Source: Zelopaecilomyces penicillatus (Eukaryota > Ascomycota > Sordariomycetes > Hypocreales > Pseudodiploosporaceae). From it: DNA of 64,000 nt. The stretch is taken from positions 3,782,001 to 3,846,000 of the forward strand of contig VCCP01000003.1 of assembly GCA_005765155.1 (NCBI GenBank), read 5' to 3'. Positions 9,834 through 21,900 of this stretch are shown one piece after another (positions within the stretch are counted from its first letter, which is position 1; each line of letters opens with the position of its first letter). The position numbers were made by a program, and so were the translations under genes. The notes under the pieces are model-generated. The model searched no databases. It was not told the origin of the DNA and was given only the letters and a program-made list of their open reading frames with translations.

Positions 9834-11341
9834 TAGCCTGCGTTGGTGCGGTGGGCCGGTCAAGACGATGCTGTACTCCATTCCCGTCGAGTCCAATATG
9901 TGATGGGTGCGAATTTCATTACACTATGAGCGATGCGAGAGTGTGATGCATCCACAGAGGTTAAATCTCCTACTGGATATGGAATTGGAGGTTGGGGTAT
10001 ATAAGCGTGGATATGTCTAAGGCTCTAAAGCGCCATCATTCTGTTAGCAGCGAAGTCAGCGGTACAGCGGGCTAGTCCCGTGTTGGCCCTGATGTAGCTG
10101 GCTCATTCGAAGTCGTTGGTTCGAGCACCCTCGAGTTCAACAAAAACAGAAATCGATTCTCTCCACTAAAGAATGTGGCGCGGGAAACGGCATTGCAGTT
10201 GTTCCGGAACGGCGTAGTGACGCCCAGGCGTTGAGTGACCTGCTTAGTGAATGGAAAGCCCCGTGAGAAATGGGATCGTAGAATTGACTTTGACGAAAGT
10301 TCGATGGCATGGGTCCACGAGACGTGGGCCGACATCACGAGACATGTTGAGCGAATAAATGATTCGCCCGTACAAACGGGTTCGAGGGTGTTCGAACCAT
10401 GGCGAGAGCTTGTACAGTAGGCCACTGTACAAGCCTAACAGAATTGCGCATATCTTTTTTGAATTTATTATTTATAAATATAAAAAATTACCATACCAAA
10501 TTCTGTTAGCCTTATTTATAGAGACCAAAACAAGTACTTGAAATACAAAGGGGAGAGAGAAAGGAGAACAGGGACGTGCATGGCGGCGGAACAAGCAAGT
10601 AAATGAACATAGTCATCATTCATTTATCCACTGTCCCGGTCAGCCAGCATACGTATACACAAGCAGGCGGGTGTTGTTTGCTATTGTCGTTGCTTTATCA
10701 GAGCTGTCTGTCTTAATGATGGTAGTGCTGCAGGTATGTATGTATGTATGGATAGGTGGATAGATGGTGTAAGAAGAAACAAGACAGAAAGAACTCCAAC
10801 CGAACTTGTTGGTTGTTCACGCTTCACCGGCAAATCGGCATGCTAATCACGAGCCGTGTCTCACCTTTTTCAGCATCAAAGAACAGGATGGAAACTTTGG
10901 CCAGGGATCATGTAGCATCGCGCTGCTGTCAAATGCGCGTGCAACGTGGGCTAGCCGTGACAATACCCCCCCGATGGTAACAGCGGATGGGATTAATCAG
11001 GGCAGTTTACCGAGTTTTGCAAGGGTTGAATGCGCAATGTTGATTGCCATGAATGGATGAGCTGACACAGCTTGATATGGGATGAAGTGGCATTCTAACT
11101 CGTGTCTACCATTATGAATGCAGCCATTCAGATAAATCCTGTTGAAATAATTAACATGTGTACTTCAAACAGCTCATGTCTAAGAATGTTGAACGTATTA
11201 TCTCATTACAATAGTCTGTATGCAAATGGGCCTTTTCATGACCAATAATCTAATTTTTGTTGAACCACACATGGGTCAATATATTCATTCACAAACGCTC
11301 CCTCCCCCTTTTTAATTTTGATATCATGGCCCTCAAATCGC
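9834..11341. other. intergenic stretch with repeat relic
   Basis: About 1.5 kb between the 3' ends of the FluG-like and MFS genes. It holds the inverted-repeat element at 10042-10440, an AT-rich tract near 10450-10500 and a (GTAT)n microsatellite at 10734-10750. No coding gene is supported. Confidence 0.5.
10042..10440 (-). mobile_element. possible solo LTR or fold-back relic
   Basis: On the minus strand the segment begins TGTTAGGCTTGTACAG and ends GCTAACA, so it has TG...CA ends within perfect 6-bp inverted termini (TGTTAG/CTAACA). The inverted match extends outwards to 10 bp (ATTCTGTTAG at 10038 and CTAACAGAAT ending 10444). Just inside the right end is an 11-bp hairpin (10408-10418 with 10424-10434, loop AGGCC), and next to it a 7-bp hairpin GGTTCGA/TCGAACC near 10379-10398. 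The size (about 399 bp) and ends suit an LTR. However, no 5-bp target duplication is visible, there is no internal coding sequence, and a further ATTCTGTTAGC copy sits at 10500. This is a low-certainty call. Confidence 0.35.
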
Positions 11342-13156
11342 TTACCTTTCCGCGCCTTCTTCTGGTTTTGTCTCGACAATAGTAGCAGCAGCAGGAGGAG
11401 CAACAACAACAGGCGCTAGCTCCGGCTTGTCGGTCTTTTTCCATATTGATCCGCGCATGCTCTCGGGGACCTTTATGGCGAACAAACTCAAGATTAGAGC
11501 AATTCCACAAAGCGCAGTGCAAGCGTAGTAGACGCTCTGGTAGCCGATTTGTGAAATATGGTCGATGCTGGCATCCTTGCCTCCGTAGTGTAAGTTGATG
11601 CTGTCTGCCATTGCTGTCAACACGGCGAGACCGAGAATACTGCCGCCGACTTGCAGGGCAACGTTGAAGACGCCGGCTACGGCTCCCTGGTCGCTCTTGT
11701 TGGCGGCTGAAACTACGATGAAGTTGGCTGTGATGTATACGGCGGCGATTCCGGCAATGTAGAGAATCATACCGGGGAAGGTGTAGCGCCAGTAATTTGA
11801 CTCTTCGGTTATGAAGCTGAAGAGAACCACGCCGGGGATGCATAGCGCCCAGCCGAGAATGAACATGAGACGTGCTCCCAGGATGGGAACGAGCCGGCCA
11901 GCCACGGAGTTTGCAATGAAAGCCGATACTCCAATAGGCAAGAAGAGGACAGCTGTTTGTAGCGGTGATTTACCGTAGGACTGGAGCTGCAGGGTCAGGA
12001 AGTAGGTACAGGCCTGGCGGACAGCATAGGTTGCGACGGCAAGTACCAGAGTCAAATTGAAGGACAGGTCGTGGAACAGACTCAGCTTGATCAACGGCTG
12101 GCTGGCCCGTGTCTCGTTGACGATGAAGAGAGCCAGCAATACAGTAGAGATGACCAGCGTGGACACGATCGAGGCTGAGCCCCAGCCCGAGATGTTGCCA
12201 GACGTCAGGGCATATGTTAGCAGTAGTAGTCCAGACACACTTAAAAAGACACCAAGCATATCGAAGCGGACTAGCCAGCCCTTTGCCATTGTGAAGATGT
12301 TTAGTTGCTGCTTCTCTGGCTCTGCCGGACCGGAATCGCCGTCCGTAGCCAGCTCGGCGGGACGAGGAACAGGTGATGTAACAGCCTTGGCGGCCACGCG
12401 AGGGAGGATGAAGTAGGCAGCTGGAATCACCAGAGCCGACAGGATCAAGGAAATCCAAAAGATCCAACGCCAGCTGAGCAGCGCGGTGAGGACGCCGCCC
12501 AAGATGAGGCCGACGATAAAACCCATTGATCCGGCGGCAGCCCAGAATCCAAGCGCCTTTGCTTTCTGCACTGGGTCAGGGAAGTGAATAGCAACGTGGG
12601 CCTGGGCTGAGGGCATGGTGAACCCGGCTCCGATGCCTTGAAAGGCCCGGCCCACGACAAGAGCGATGAAGCTTGGCGAGAGAGCGCATACTAGGGTGAA
12701 TAGAGCAAAGACACAGGAGCCAAAGAGGAGCACGCGGCGGTGGCCAAAGATGTCTCCTCCACGGCCTCCCACAAGGAGGAAGCTGCCGAACTGTGGGTGA
12801 CAAAACAGAAATATCAGCATATTGTACAAGCTGTATAGAGATTGGAGATGATGAAGGCATCCTACCGTCAAAGCATAGGCGGAAATAGTCCACTGTAGCT
12901 GTGCCTGGTCAACATTGAAATGCGACCCAATGGTGGGCAACGCGATAGTGACTGCCGACAAGTTTGACACTATGAATTTTATTTTGTTTAGTTAGCGGTC
13001 ACTCTTTGATGAAGGAGGTGTAAATGAAACAGGTTAGTACCTACAGTCGAGAAACATGGCTGAGCAGACCACAGCCAGGATGAGATACGGGCTGCGGTCC
13101 TCGGCATGGTCGGCGACAGAGGCTAAACGCCTCACAATGGTGTTGGAGCCGCCCAT
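11342..13156 (-). CDS. MFS drug/metabolite exporter (DHA2-type, probably 14 TM)
   Basis: Three exons, 13156-13045, 12969-12866 and 12790-11342, give about 554 residues. Phases fit, and the first intron has a CTAAC branch site. The protein is very hydrophobic throughout. MFS motif A is seen as GGRGGDIFGHRR at about residues 80-91, and the antiporter motif C as GFIVGLILGGVLT, preceded by GIGAGFTMPSAQ. Length and a charged linker between halves (around PRPAELATDGDSGPAEPEK) fit the 14-helix H+ antiporter family DHA2, which exports drugs, toxins and secondary metabolites across the plasma membrane. The C-terminal tail is charged and contains an Ala/Pro run (VVVAPPAAA). It faces away from the NRPS-KS gene 3.3 kb to its right, so it is a candidate exporter for that product; this is inference from position only. 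Confidence 0.9.
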
Positions 13157-13316
13157 GACAGCGGATTATCTATCGTTCAACGACGCCTGGGAAGAGAGAA
13201 AAAGCGACCATATGTTGATGGTTGTTGATGCCGAGTGTGAGTATTGATGGAATTATTTAATTAATTAAACATTAAACGAGTGTTATGTCCAACCCACAAT
13301 GTAGGCAGATAAAAAT

Positions 13317-13330
13317 AGAGAGAGAGAGAG
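13317..13330. repeat. (AG)n microsatellite
   Basis: Seven AG units in a purine-rich tract upstream of the MFS gene start. Confidence 0.8.
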
Positions 13331-13479
13331 AAAAGAGAAAGAGAGAAGTGAGAGTTTATCCGGATAAAATAACAGAGTACGGAGTAGTCTTGGTAGGTTC
13401 AGGCTCGGTATCGCGGCACAGGGCTGTGAGCCGTTTGTTGGTGGAGCCGCTCATTCCGATGTGCCGCGATTGAATCATT

Positions 13480-13512
13480 GGATGGATTGGATGGGTTGGA
13501 TGGGTTGGATGG
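13480..13512. repeat. short minisatellite, GGATGGGTT-like units
   Basis: Three to four head-to-tail copies of a unit close to GGATGGGTT, the first one varied as GGATGGATT. It is noncoding and lies in the exporter to NRPS-KS interval. Confidence 0.75.
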
Positions 13513-16341
13513 AACAAACAAATATTATTACCCCTTCAGACGGTTGCTTTTCATCCCTTCCATCTACGTCACCCCCTCGGCCGAGTGACTCACTTTGCCA
13601 GGCGAAAACACCATTGATTCGCCCACAACCCTTGTCCTCAGGATCAAGGAGGATGGACCCAACTGCCGGCTGCCGTCTGCCGTACGGAACTAATTAATAA
13701 CGATTCAACACGAACTAACCAACGCACGAGCTGCGGCACGAACTGTTCTCACTCACACACCAAAACATGGAGAAACAGGGTGTTCTGCCAGCAAGATGCA
13801 TCATCCACCCCCTTCCTTTGCCAGCAATCCCCATGATGGCGTGATGGAGAAATGTTTCTGCCCTGTGGACAAACTTGGGGCTGCTATTAGTTGTATTTAT
13901 TGTACACCTACACCTACCCACATAAGTGGGATGTTGCGATATCTCTGAGTACCTAGGCACTTTGGAAATCAAACACAATGTCTTACAAGCCGGGGGTTTC
14001 CGGTCGGAAAAATATGGTGAAGCCGAATCCATACACACAAAGTCCGACCCGGGTCCCTTCGCTCTCTGAGGTCATCATCTCGGTGAGACGATCGCAAACT
14101 GGAAAAGCATGGGTCAATAAATAATTTGTCGACCTGAAAGAAATCCACTTTGATCTTACGGCAGCAGCATCTTGAGATAAATAAGTTTTCTTTTCATCTA
14201 ATTACACACAGCCTGCCGACCGATCCATTACTCCTCCATGAGCGCATTATGACTTGTTGATGTGAATCTCTCATCCAATACTATCATAGATATCATGGAA
14301 TTTGACCGAGTTGTATGTCACATTACAGATCATGCTCCCCGGGATGCCACTGGCCCGGCCCGGATTATGCTCTCGGTGAGGTTGCAGCTCAAAGCCTCAA
14401 CAAAAAGAAAAACACACAACACAACAACGTTGTATGTGTACAAGATACCTTGATAGCCTATAACTCGGTGTGGCCGACTGCTCCTGCAACGACGGCCGAG
14501 CTTATGCGGAAAGCAAGCTGTTCAGACATGAGACGTTATCTGGCCAGAGCTCAGGCAGCTCTCTCGTATCCCGTCCGGATCTCGGAAAAAAACTTGGAGT
14601 GCGAGGAGTACAACTATGTAACCCCCGTATATGACACAACCCCTGGCCTCCACATGTTTACTGGTGGATCTGTGGAAGGAAACGTGGGATGAGGATGCAT
14701 TATTGGTAAGTCTGTCATCAAGGAGTAGTTGATACAGCTCCATCCTTGAATTTATCCTAACCGCTAAATCATTGATTGCAAAACATAGGGGTACAATGAA
14801 AGCAAATTTACATAAATGATAAGCTATTCGAAAAGAAAACCATACCCCATGACAGTTCACTCATACAAAGCACAATGTCTCCTTCATCATTTACGGTGTA
14901 TTACCCTGTAGCTCCCCAAGATACTGACGTTTTCCCAAGTGAGAACCCTTTCGATACAAAGTAGTTCAAAGCATGGGATTCTTCGTATTGTCCAAGACAT
15001 ACATGATGATGTGCTACGCTAGTTGCTTATTCTCTACGCTCTGTTCTCATAATGTCAAGCAACACAACGTGGCCAATGCAGCCCCTGAGCCCCGAGTGCC
15101 GGCAGAGGAGCAGGCAAAACAGGAATCAAGACACAGTGAGACTCAAGAGTGGGAGTCAGATAGATGTCCACTTTATCAAGGTACAATCAGGTGCTATAAT
15201 CAAAGACATCAGTCATCTCATGCGCATGTTTTCAGCCCAATGCCTTCAATCTCCAAGTTGACTAAGGAAGGTATTTGGAAGGAAGAAAAACGGCTCCACC
15301 GTTACCAAAAATAAAGTCGAGAAAGTAAACTGAAACCCTTTCCTTTGCTCGATAATCCATCAGAGGTAGCGGATTTTGCCCGGACATAACCGCAAGATCT
15401 GCCAATGTAGATCATGTAAACTATGGAACTGATGCTTATCAGAGACATAGCAGACTATACGTAGTATAACACACATACAAACCCGTCAACCACGTACAAC
15501 AACTGTGCCACCAGCCTAAGCTCCCAGTCAGATCCCAAAGATATCCAGCCTAGCGTCACATCTAGCCTTACTAGATGCTAGAATAAGTTTAGGGGCTGGC
15601 GAAATGGCGGATGCCTGACGCTCTGATCAAGCCAACCCGTCTGGGCTGAACTGATGGACGCAATGGCCATGAAGCTAAAGCCAAGAGTAGAAGATGTGAA
15701 GGGATGACGCGGGAATGCATGATCCCAAATAGCAAGGGTTGGATGTTGATTGCTGCACAGCCGATGATAGCTTTGGCTCGGGACTGATGCTTAAACAGAA
15801 TGTAGCTGGTAGGCAGCCCAAAGCGGCCAAGTATCAAAGATCCCATATGATATGCACAAAACAACTAACTTGATATTCTACATTTACCACCTAATCTAGC
15901 CAAAAAAGCTCCACCACCAATACCAAGTAAACCTCTCTTTGCAGTATTCGGTTTTCCAACTAACTCCAAATTGCAATGCGGCAGGCAGAAAAAGGTAGCA
16001 TCGAGAAACGCAAGCCTGAGACATTACGTCCCGTCTCCTATCCCGGGAGTCGTCAGCTTCTCCCACGCCTTTTCGAAAATGCAACCTCATCCACTTACTT
16101 ACCATACCTACCTTACATACTTGTAGAAAAAACGCCCTCACGGGAACTACGGCTTACTGCAGACTTTGATGGAGAAATGGCAGGCTGTGGTGAGTAAAAG
16201 AACGGTTGGGGCTTGAAACAGAGCATGGGAGGCTAACGACCAAAAAGGGCATGGCTGTTGATGGGGTGTATCATGTAATATGTAACATGTAGATGGAAAA
16301 GATCGAGAAGCGTCCTCGGTCGGGTTGGCGGTTGGGATAGA

Positions 16342-16348
16342 TATAAAA
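16342..16348 (+). promoter_or_regulatory. TATA box of the NRPS-KS gene
   Basis: TATAAAA, 118 bp upstream of the start codon at 16466 and followed by a pyrimidine-rich leader (CTTTTCTTCTTCTTTC). Position and context suit a core promoter, with transcription starting some tens of bases downstream. Confidence 0.5.
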
Positions 16349-16445
16349 CCCTCTATCCGGCACCATCGTAGCATAACGCAAAGGTGGAAATACAAACCAA
16401 AAACCACAGGCTCCATCCCTTTTCTTCTTCTTTCTTAATACTTGG

Positions 16446-16481
16446 ATGGGGACAAGTAAGAAGTCATGGCAGAGTCTCTAG
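16446..16481 (+). promoter_or_regulatory. overlapping upstream ORF
   Basis: An ATG at 16446 opens an 11-codon frame that runs past the main start codon (16466) in a different frame and stops at 16481. Its context is weak (T at -3), while the main ATG has G at -3 and G at +4, so leaky scanning would be expected. It could damp translation of the synthetase if the transcript starts upstream of it. Confidence 0.4.
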
Positions 16482-19400
16482 AATCTATGCCGTTCATCAC
16501 GGGGCCGGTCGGCACCCCAGAGACTCAGTTACGTCCATCACCGCCTCAGGGAAACCTCACTGCCCTTGTTCCTCTCTCAAAAGTCCAGGAAGTCTTATGG
16601 CTGGACTATATCCGCCGTCCGTGGACTACACATTATGCGTTGACGCTACAAGTCGACCTCACAGGGACGCCGACGACATTGGAGAATATCCTCAACAGTA
16701 CGTTGGCAATTGCAATTTTCTATACTATACATTCAATCTTGGCAAGAATTGATACTTACATACCCTCTTTGATAGTCCTTCATCAGCTCGGCGTTCAGCA
16801 TGATATGCTACGCACTACATTCCACATTGATGGCACAGCTCAGGACATGTCACAGTCCTACATGGCTGTTCACGACCCTGATGCCTGTTTCCAGAACATT
16901 GAAATCGTCGCCGACGACACAAAATTGGCTGAACTGCTCCGCCAACCGTTTGATCTGTCGAAACAGTTTCCTGTGAGATGGATCATCTACACCCACCTCG
17001 CTGTTATCAAAGGCCGTCTGCAGACAACCTATACCGTCTACGCCATGGGCCACCATATTGCTGTCGATGGCAGCAGTATGAGCTATCTATCCAGCCAGAT
17101 TCTCGAGCTAGCTTCCCAGGATGAGCCCGCTCAAGCATTACCTTCAGGTCCATCATACGGCGAGTTCATACAGCGACAAAACGCCTACCTCAGAGGAGAA
17201 GCCGCCAAGGCAGCCGAAGCATTCTGGCTCTCTCAGATCAACAACACTGTACCCTACGAACTAACACACAAAGTCCCATCTACACCCTCTCCAGAGTCAG
17301 ACTACCGCAAGATGAACACCTGGGCATTCTTCCCTTCCGCCGAGCTGGCCGCCTGGTCCAAACTCTACGGCACATCCTGGTTCCGTATCGCAGTCTCCGC
17401 CATTGGCATCGTCATGGCCGGCCACTCAGAGCCTACACCGCATCACGACCACACGCTACAAGTTGCCTTTGGAGCCCGAGAGGCCAAGTTTGCCCGGTGC
17501 ATATCGCACTTTGCCAACACGATGCCGATTAAGCAGCCCGTGTCGGAGCTTCTGCAGAATGATGCTACGTTTGCGGATCTAGTCAAGAATGTTGGTAAGC
17601 GAGTCTCGCAGGCAAAGAAGCATGAGATGTTTCCCTTCATGTCTCTGCTAGAAGCGTCGCGGCGGGAGGATGGAGATGATGGGTGGAAATCTGACAAGGT
17701 TGTCGTGACGTATAGTCCGAAACTGGCGAACAAAAGCTGTACTCTCTACCCGGTGCAGGGTGTGTGGGGTTTGTTCTTTTGTTTCCTTGAGCACGACTCT
17801 GGTGTCTCTCTGGGTGTCATTTCAGATCCGGCTACTTTCGATGACACTGCTGTTGAGTCGCTAAAGACTGATTTCCTGAGCACTGTTCGCCTTTCCCAGC
17901 AATCTAGCAGCTTCAAGCTGAGCTCTCTCCCCTATCTTGGCCGTCATGAGATTGCCAACATCGTTGACGGGCCTTCAATGGCTGATTCAGAAGCTGTGTG
18001 CTCAAGTCGTGTCACTGATTGGATTCATCAGCGAGCATTGGCTCAGCCTGACGCCCTTGCTCTCTTCTCGGGCGAGGACAAGATCTCAATGACTTTTAAG
18101 GATCTAGACGAGGCATCTAGCAGCAAAGCACTGTGTAAGTCTTATCTTAAGTTCTTATTTCACAACAGTCCTCTTCATTTTACTGCAATACCTTTGGCAG
18201 TCTGCTAACTTTTACTAGACTTACAACAGCACGGTATTGGAAGATCCGACGTTGTGGTGCTCCACATCGACCGTTCATTCGATATCATGGTTTGGATCCT
18301 CGCCATTTTGAAAGTTGGCGCTTGTTATGTTGTCCTCGACAAGTCTCTTCCCCTTGCAAGGAAGCAAGCCATCTTCAGAGTCGCTGAAGCAAAGTTCTTT
18401 GTTACAGATTTGATTGACGGGGCCTTCTTTGAACAGAGCGCTTCAGCCCCTGGGACGCTCAATGTTTGGGACAAGACCGACTTCCCAGTGGGACAACCTC
18501 AGCCGGTAACTGATGCAGAGCCAACAGATTTGGCTTACATCATTTTCACTTCCGGATCTACTGGCACACCCAAGGCCATCATGGTTGAGCACCAGAACCT
18601 GAGCAGCTATGTGAGCTCTACTCGGCAGGTTGTCAAGATTGGCCCCGGCTCGCGAGTTCTTCAGTTTGCAACGTTTGCATTTGACGCATCCATCTTGGAA
18701 TGGGCAGTCACCTTGTCATATGGTGCGACTATGTGCTTCGTGAACCATCCTGCTCTGCTTGTTGGAGTCTACCTTGCAGACATGATTGACCTCAACAAGG
18801 TCAATTTCTTCCACACAACACCTTCAGTGTTATCGACTCTCCCCGAAAGCCGAAAATTGCCATCTTTGAGAATGGTCTCTGTTGGAGGAGAGGCATCATC
18901 CGCTGGGCTCCTTGACAAATGGAGCAAGAAGCTCAAACTCATTCATTCCTACGGTCCTACCGAAACGACTGTCATTTGCGCCACTGAAAACATGGTTCCC
19001 AAATCTGGAGGTCTCCCGTCTCAGTCAAACATCGGCCTGGCAAACCCCCACATGGCCATCATGATCTGCCCTGAAGACTCGGAGCAAAGCCTTGAGCAGG
19101 GACAGGTTGGTGAGATTTGCATTGTGGGCCCTCAGGTCACTCGGGGCTACAAGGGACAGCCTGAGCTTACCGAGGAAAAGTTTCGCGAGATTGTGTTCAA
19201 TGGCAAGACTACCAGGATGTATCGATCTGGTGACAGAGGTCACCTCGATAGTGAGGGCAAGCTTCATATCCTGGGCCGTCTGAGCAATCGGGAGGTGAAG
19301 CTCCGTGGGTACCGTCTTGATCTTGCTGCGATTGAGAAGAGTATCCTCGAGCATTGCCCTGAAGTGATGATGGCCTCTGTCCAGGTTGTGAAAGAGAGCC

Positions 19401-21482
19401 TAGTTGGTTTCGTGACGCCTGACACAGTTCAGTTTAGCTTGGTTCGGGAGAGAATATCCAAGGATCTCCCATCCTACTCTCTACCAAGCCAACTGACAGC
19501 AGTCAACGAACTTCCGCTCAACGCAAACGGAAAGGTGGACCATAGCCAGGTTCTGAAGCAGCTCTGCAGTGAGATCAGTGATATCAATGAGACTGTGGTT
19601 GAAACAAAGAAGTCTGTCCGACCTCGTGTTTCCGCCGGGCCATCAGGGGCTGCAAATCGCGAGGTTTTGCACACGGCTCGCATCGAAGCTTCTATTGCTG
19701 CCTTGTGGCAAGGAGTACTTGGACTTCAAGAGGTCCCAGGCCTTGACACGGCATTTTACGATGCCGGTGGTCACAGCATTCTTCTAACTACATTGCACAA
19801 GAAGATTGCTGCTCAGTATCCCGAGTCTGGAATCTCGCTACTAGATGTCTTTTATAACCCAACAGTTCGCAGACAGGCAGCCCACCTCGCACAGCTCGTC
19901 ACCGTCAGCAGCTCGGCATCCAGCGTTGTGTCTGAAGATTTCGTCAAGACACCATCCACCAGGAAATCACGATCATCTCGCAACTCCGTCACCAGCGCTT
20001 CCACATTGGGAGAAGATTTGTTTGCCATTGTAGGCATGGCTGGCCGCTTCCCTGGCGCCGACTCAGTCGGAGAGATGTGGGATCTTCTCATGTCACAGCG
20101 CGACGGTATCACCACAGGTGACGGGTCGAAAGCCCAGGATGCTGAACTTACTGAGGGCGAGATCTTTGTACCTCGCTATGGTAGCATCAACGGGCTTGAA
20201 GACTTTCAAGGAAGCGATTGGGCCATGTCTGAGGAGGAGGCAAAGAACCTTGACCCACAGGTAAGTGTGTCAGAAAAGGGGCAATTTGGTGTGTGGTTAT
20301 CTCGAGAGACATTGACTAACGACGAGTTTATAGAAACGTATGTTCTTGATTGTTGCGAAACAAGCTCTTGAGGATGCTTCTATCGCTACTGCAAAGGAAG
20401 AAGGCGTCAATGTCGGCACATTCGTAGGCATTGCACACAACACCTTCCAACACTCAACAACGGAACCTATTGTCTCTACAAACGCATTTGAGAACCGCTA
20501 TCGAGTCGTGTTGGATCCTAATGCGTCAACATTCACTGCATTCAAGCTCAACCTCACAGGACCCAGTGTCGACATCAACACTGCCTGTGCCTCCTCACTC
20601 GTGGCCCTTCACCAGGCCATCAACTCGCTCCGCGCCGGTGATTGCGACACAGCACTTGTTGGTGGTGTTTCTCTTTCTTACCCTAACCTCGGCGGCTACG
20701 TAACATCTGACGGCAAGATCTTCTCCTACAGCGGAGAATGCCGGCCCTTGGACGAGCGATCAGATGGATCTATTCCGGCAGATGGCGCGGCTGCTGTGGT
20801 GGTCAAATCTCTCAGGGCAGCCAAGGCAGACGGAGACCGCATCTATGCCGTTGTAGAAGGTCACGCAATCGGAACAGATGGCGCAGTTGACAAGGTTGGC
20901 TTTACTGTGCCAAGTTCGTCTGGCCAGGCCAGAGTGGTTCGCGATGCCATCGTCAACTCGGGCGTCAATCCCCAAACCATCCGCTACGTCGAGATGCACG
21001 GCAGCGGCACCAGCATCGGCGATGCTCTCGAGGCACGAGGTCTTGAACGAGCTTTCCAGGCCGCCGATGCTGCCTGGACAGGAGGTGAGCTGCCCAGCCT
21101 CACAAGCACACAACTCAACAGCGGCATCATGACACCAGCCAACGGCCGCCCCATCCCCCGCTCCCACCCGAGCTCCTCCTCCTCCCAGCAAACTTCACGA
21201 GAGCTATTCGTCGGTTCCAACAAGGGCAACTTTGGCAACTCGGAAACCGCATCTGGAATGATCTCGTTGATCAAGGCATCCCTCGCAGTGCATAAGGGCG
21301 TCATGCCCCCGATGCGTCAGCTCGGCGAAGTCAACAGCCTCATCAACCTGAGCCAGACCCGCGTCCAGCCGCTTCGAAAGCATCTCAAGCTTGAAAAGGG
21401 CGACCGAATCGGTGTCACTGCGCTAGGTTATGGTGGCGTGAACGCCCATTGTATTATTTCCAGCCCGGATACTGTAGGATAA
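16466..21482 (+). CDS. TAS1-like: NRPS-ketosynthase hybrid, tenuazonic acid synthetase (TAS1)-like
   Basis: Four exons (16466-16697, 16776-18134, 18219-20260, 20334-21482) give about 1593 residues; phases agree at every join. Domain order is condensation (HHIAVDG at about 170-176), adenylation (A3 core TSGSTGTPKA near 640; FDAS with the Asp typical of alpha-amino-acid activation), peptidyl carrier (GGHS, serine near 1049) and a lone ketosynthase from about 1185 to the end (NTACASS with Cys1296, VEMHGSGTS with His1433, GNFGNSETASG with Asn1513, GYGGVNAHC near the C terminus). There is no AT, KR, ACP, reductase or thioesterase. This C-A-PCP-KS order and length are those of Magnaporthe TAS1, which condenses acetoacetyl-CoA with isoleucine and uses the KS to close the tetramic acid ring. 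The product here is inferred and the amino acid could differ. Intron 1 is 78 nt without an in-frame stop. The frame is intact, with no sign of decay. Confidence 0.9.
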
Positions 21483-21900
21483 ACATGCGCAGTGGAAAGG
21501 GAGATGACTTTTGCAGATATAGATTATAGATGAGATTATAGACTACAGCGGCATGGCCAGGATATTGCATATAGAATGTTTTTGCTTTGAGGGTTGTGAG
21601 ATAGACCAATCCGCGCATATAATATTGAATTGAAATAAATGCATTTACTCTTTACTGCTTTTACCCTTTGAACCTATAAAACATCGTTCATTTAACGTGA
21701 GACTCTTATTTCAGCCCTCTTGAATCATATTTGCAACCTTTATATAAATATTTAAATAGATACTTGACGTCGAGACTTATTTTCATGCCTCTAATGGTGA
21801 TACAATTATTACATGCGAGTTGTATGTGTTGATGTACCGCTGCCGAGTATACTACGTTTAGACTATCCATAAGAAGAACCACAACAATCCCCTCGCTGTG
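21483..21900. other. convergent intergenic region
   Basis: About 420 AT-rich bp between the stop codons of the NRPS-KS gene and the carrier gene. It should hold both 3' UTRs; nothing else is seen. Confidence 0.5.

Larger units (their letters stand above)
13157..16465. other. gene-free stretch between exporter and NRPS-KS gene
   Basis: About 3.3 kb with no frame that I can support as a gene. It includes an (AG)n run at 13317-13330 and a short GGATG/GGTTGGAT minisatellite at 13480-13512. The right end carries the NRPS-KS promoter. Since the flanking genes diverge, this interval would hold regulatory sites for both. Confidence 0.5.

Noticed and set aside
10110..10135. GGTTCGAGC resembling a tRNA T-arm (also near 10379)
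   Set aside because: The flanking bases do not form a T-stem and no acceptor or anticodon stem fits at tRNA spacing. The second site is part of a simple inverted repeat.
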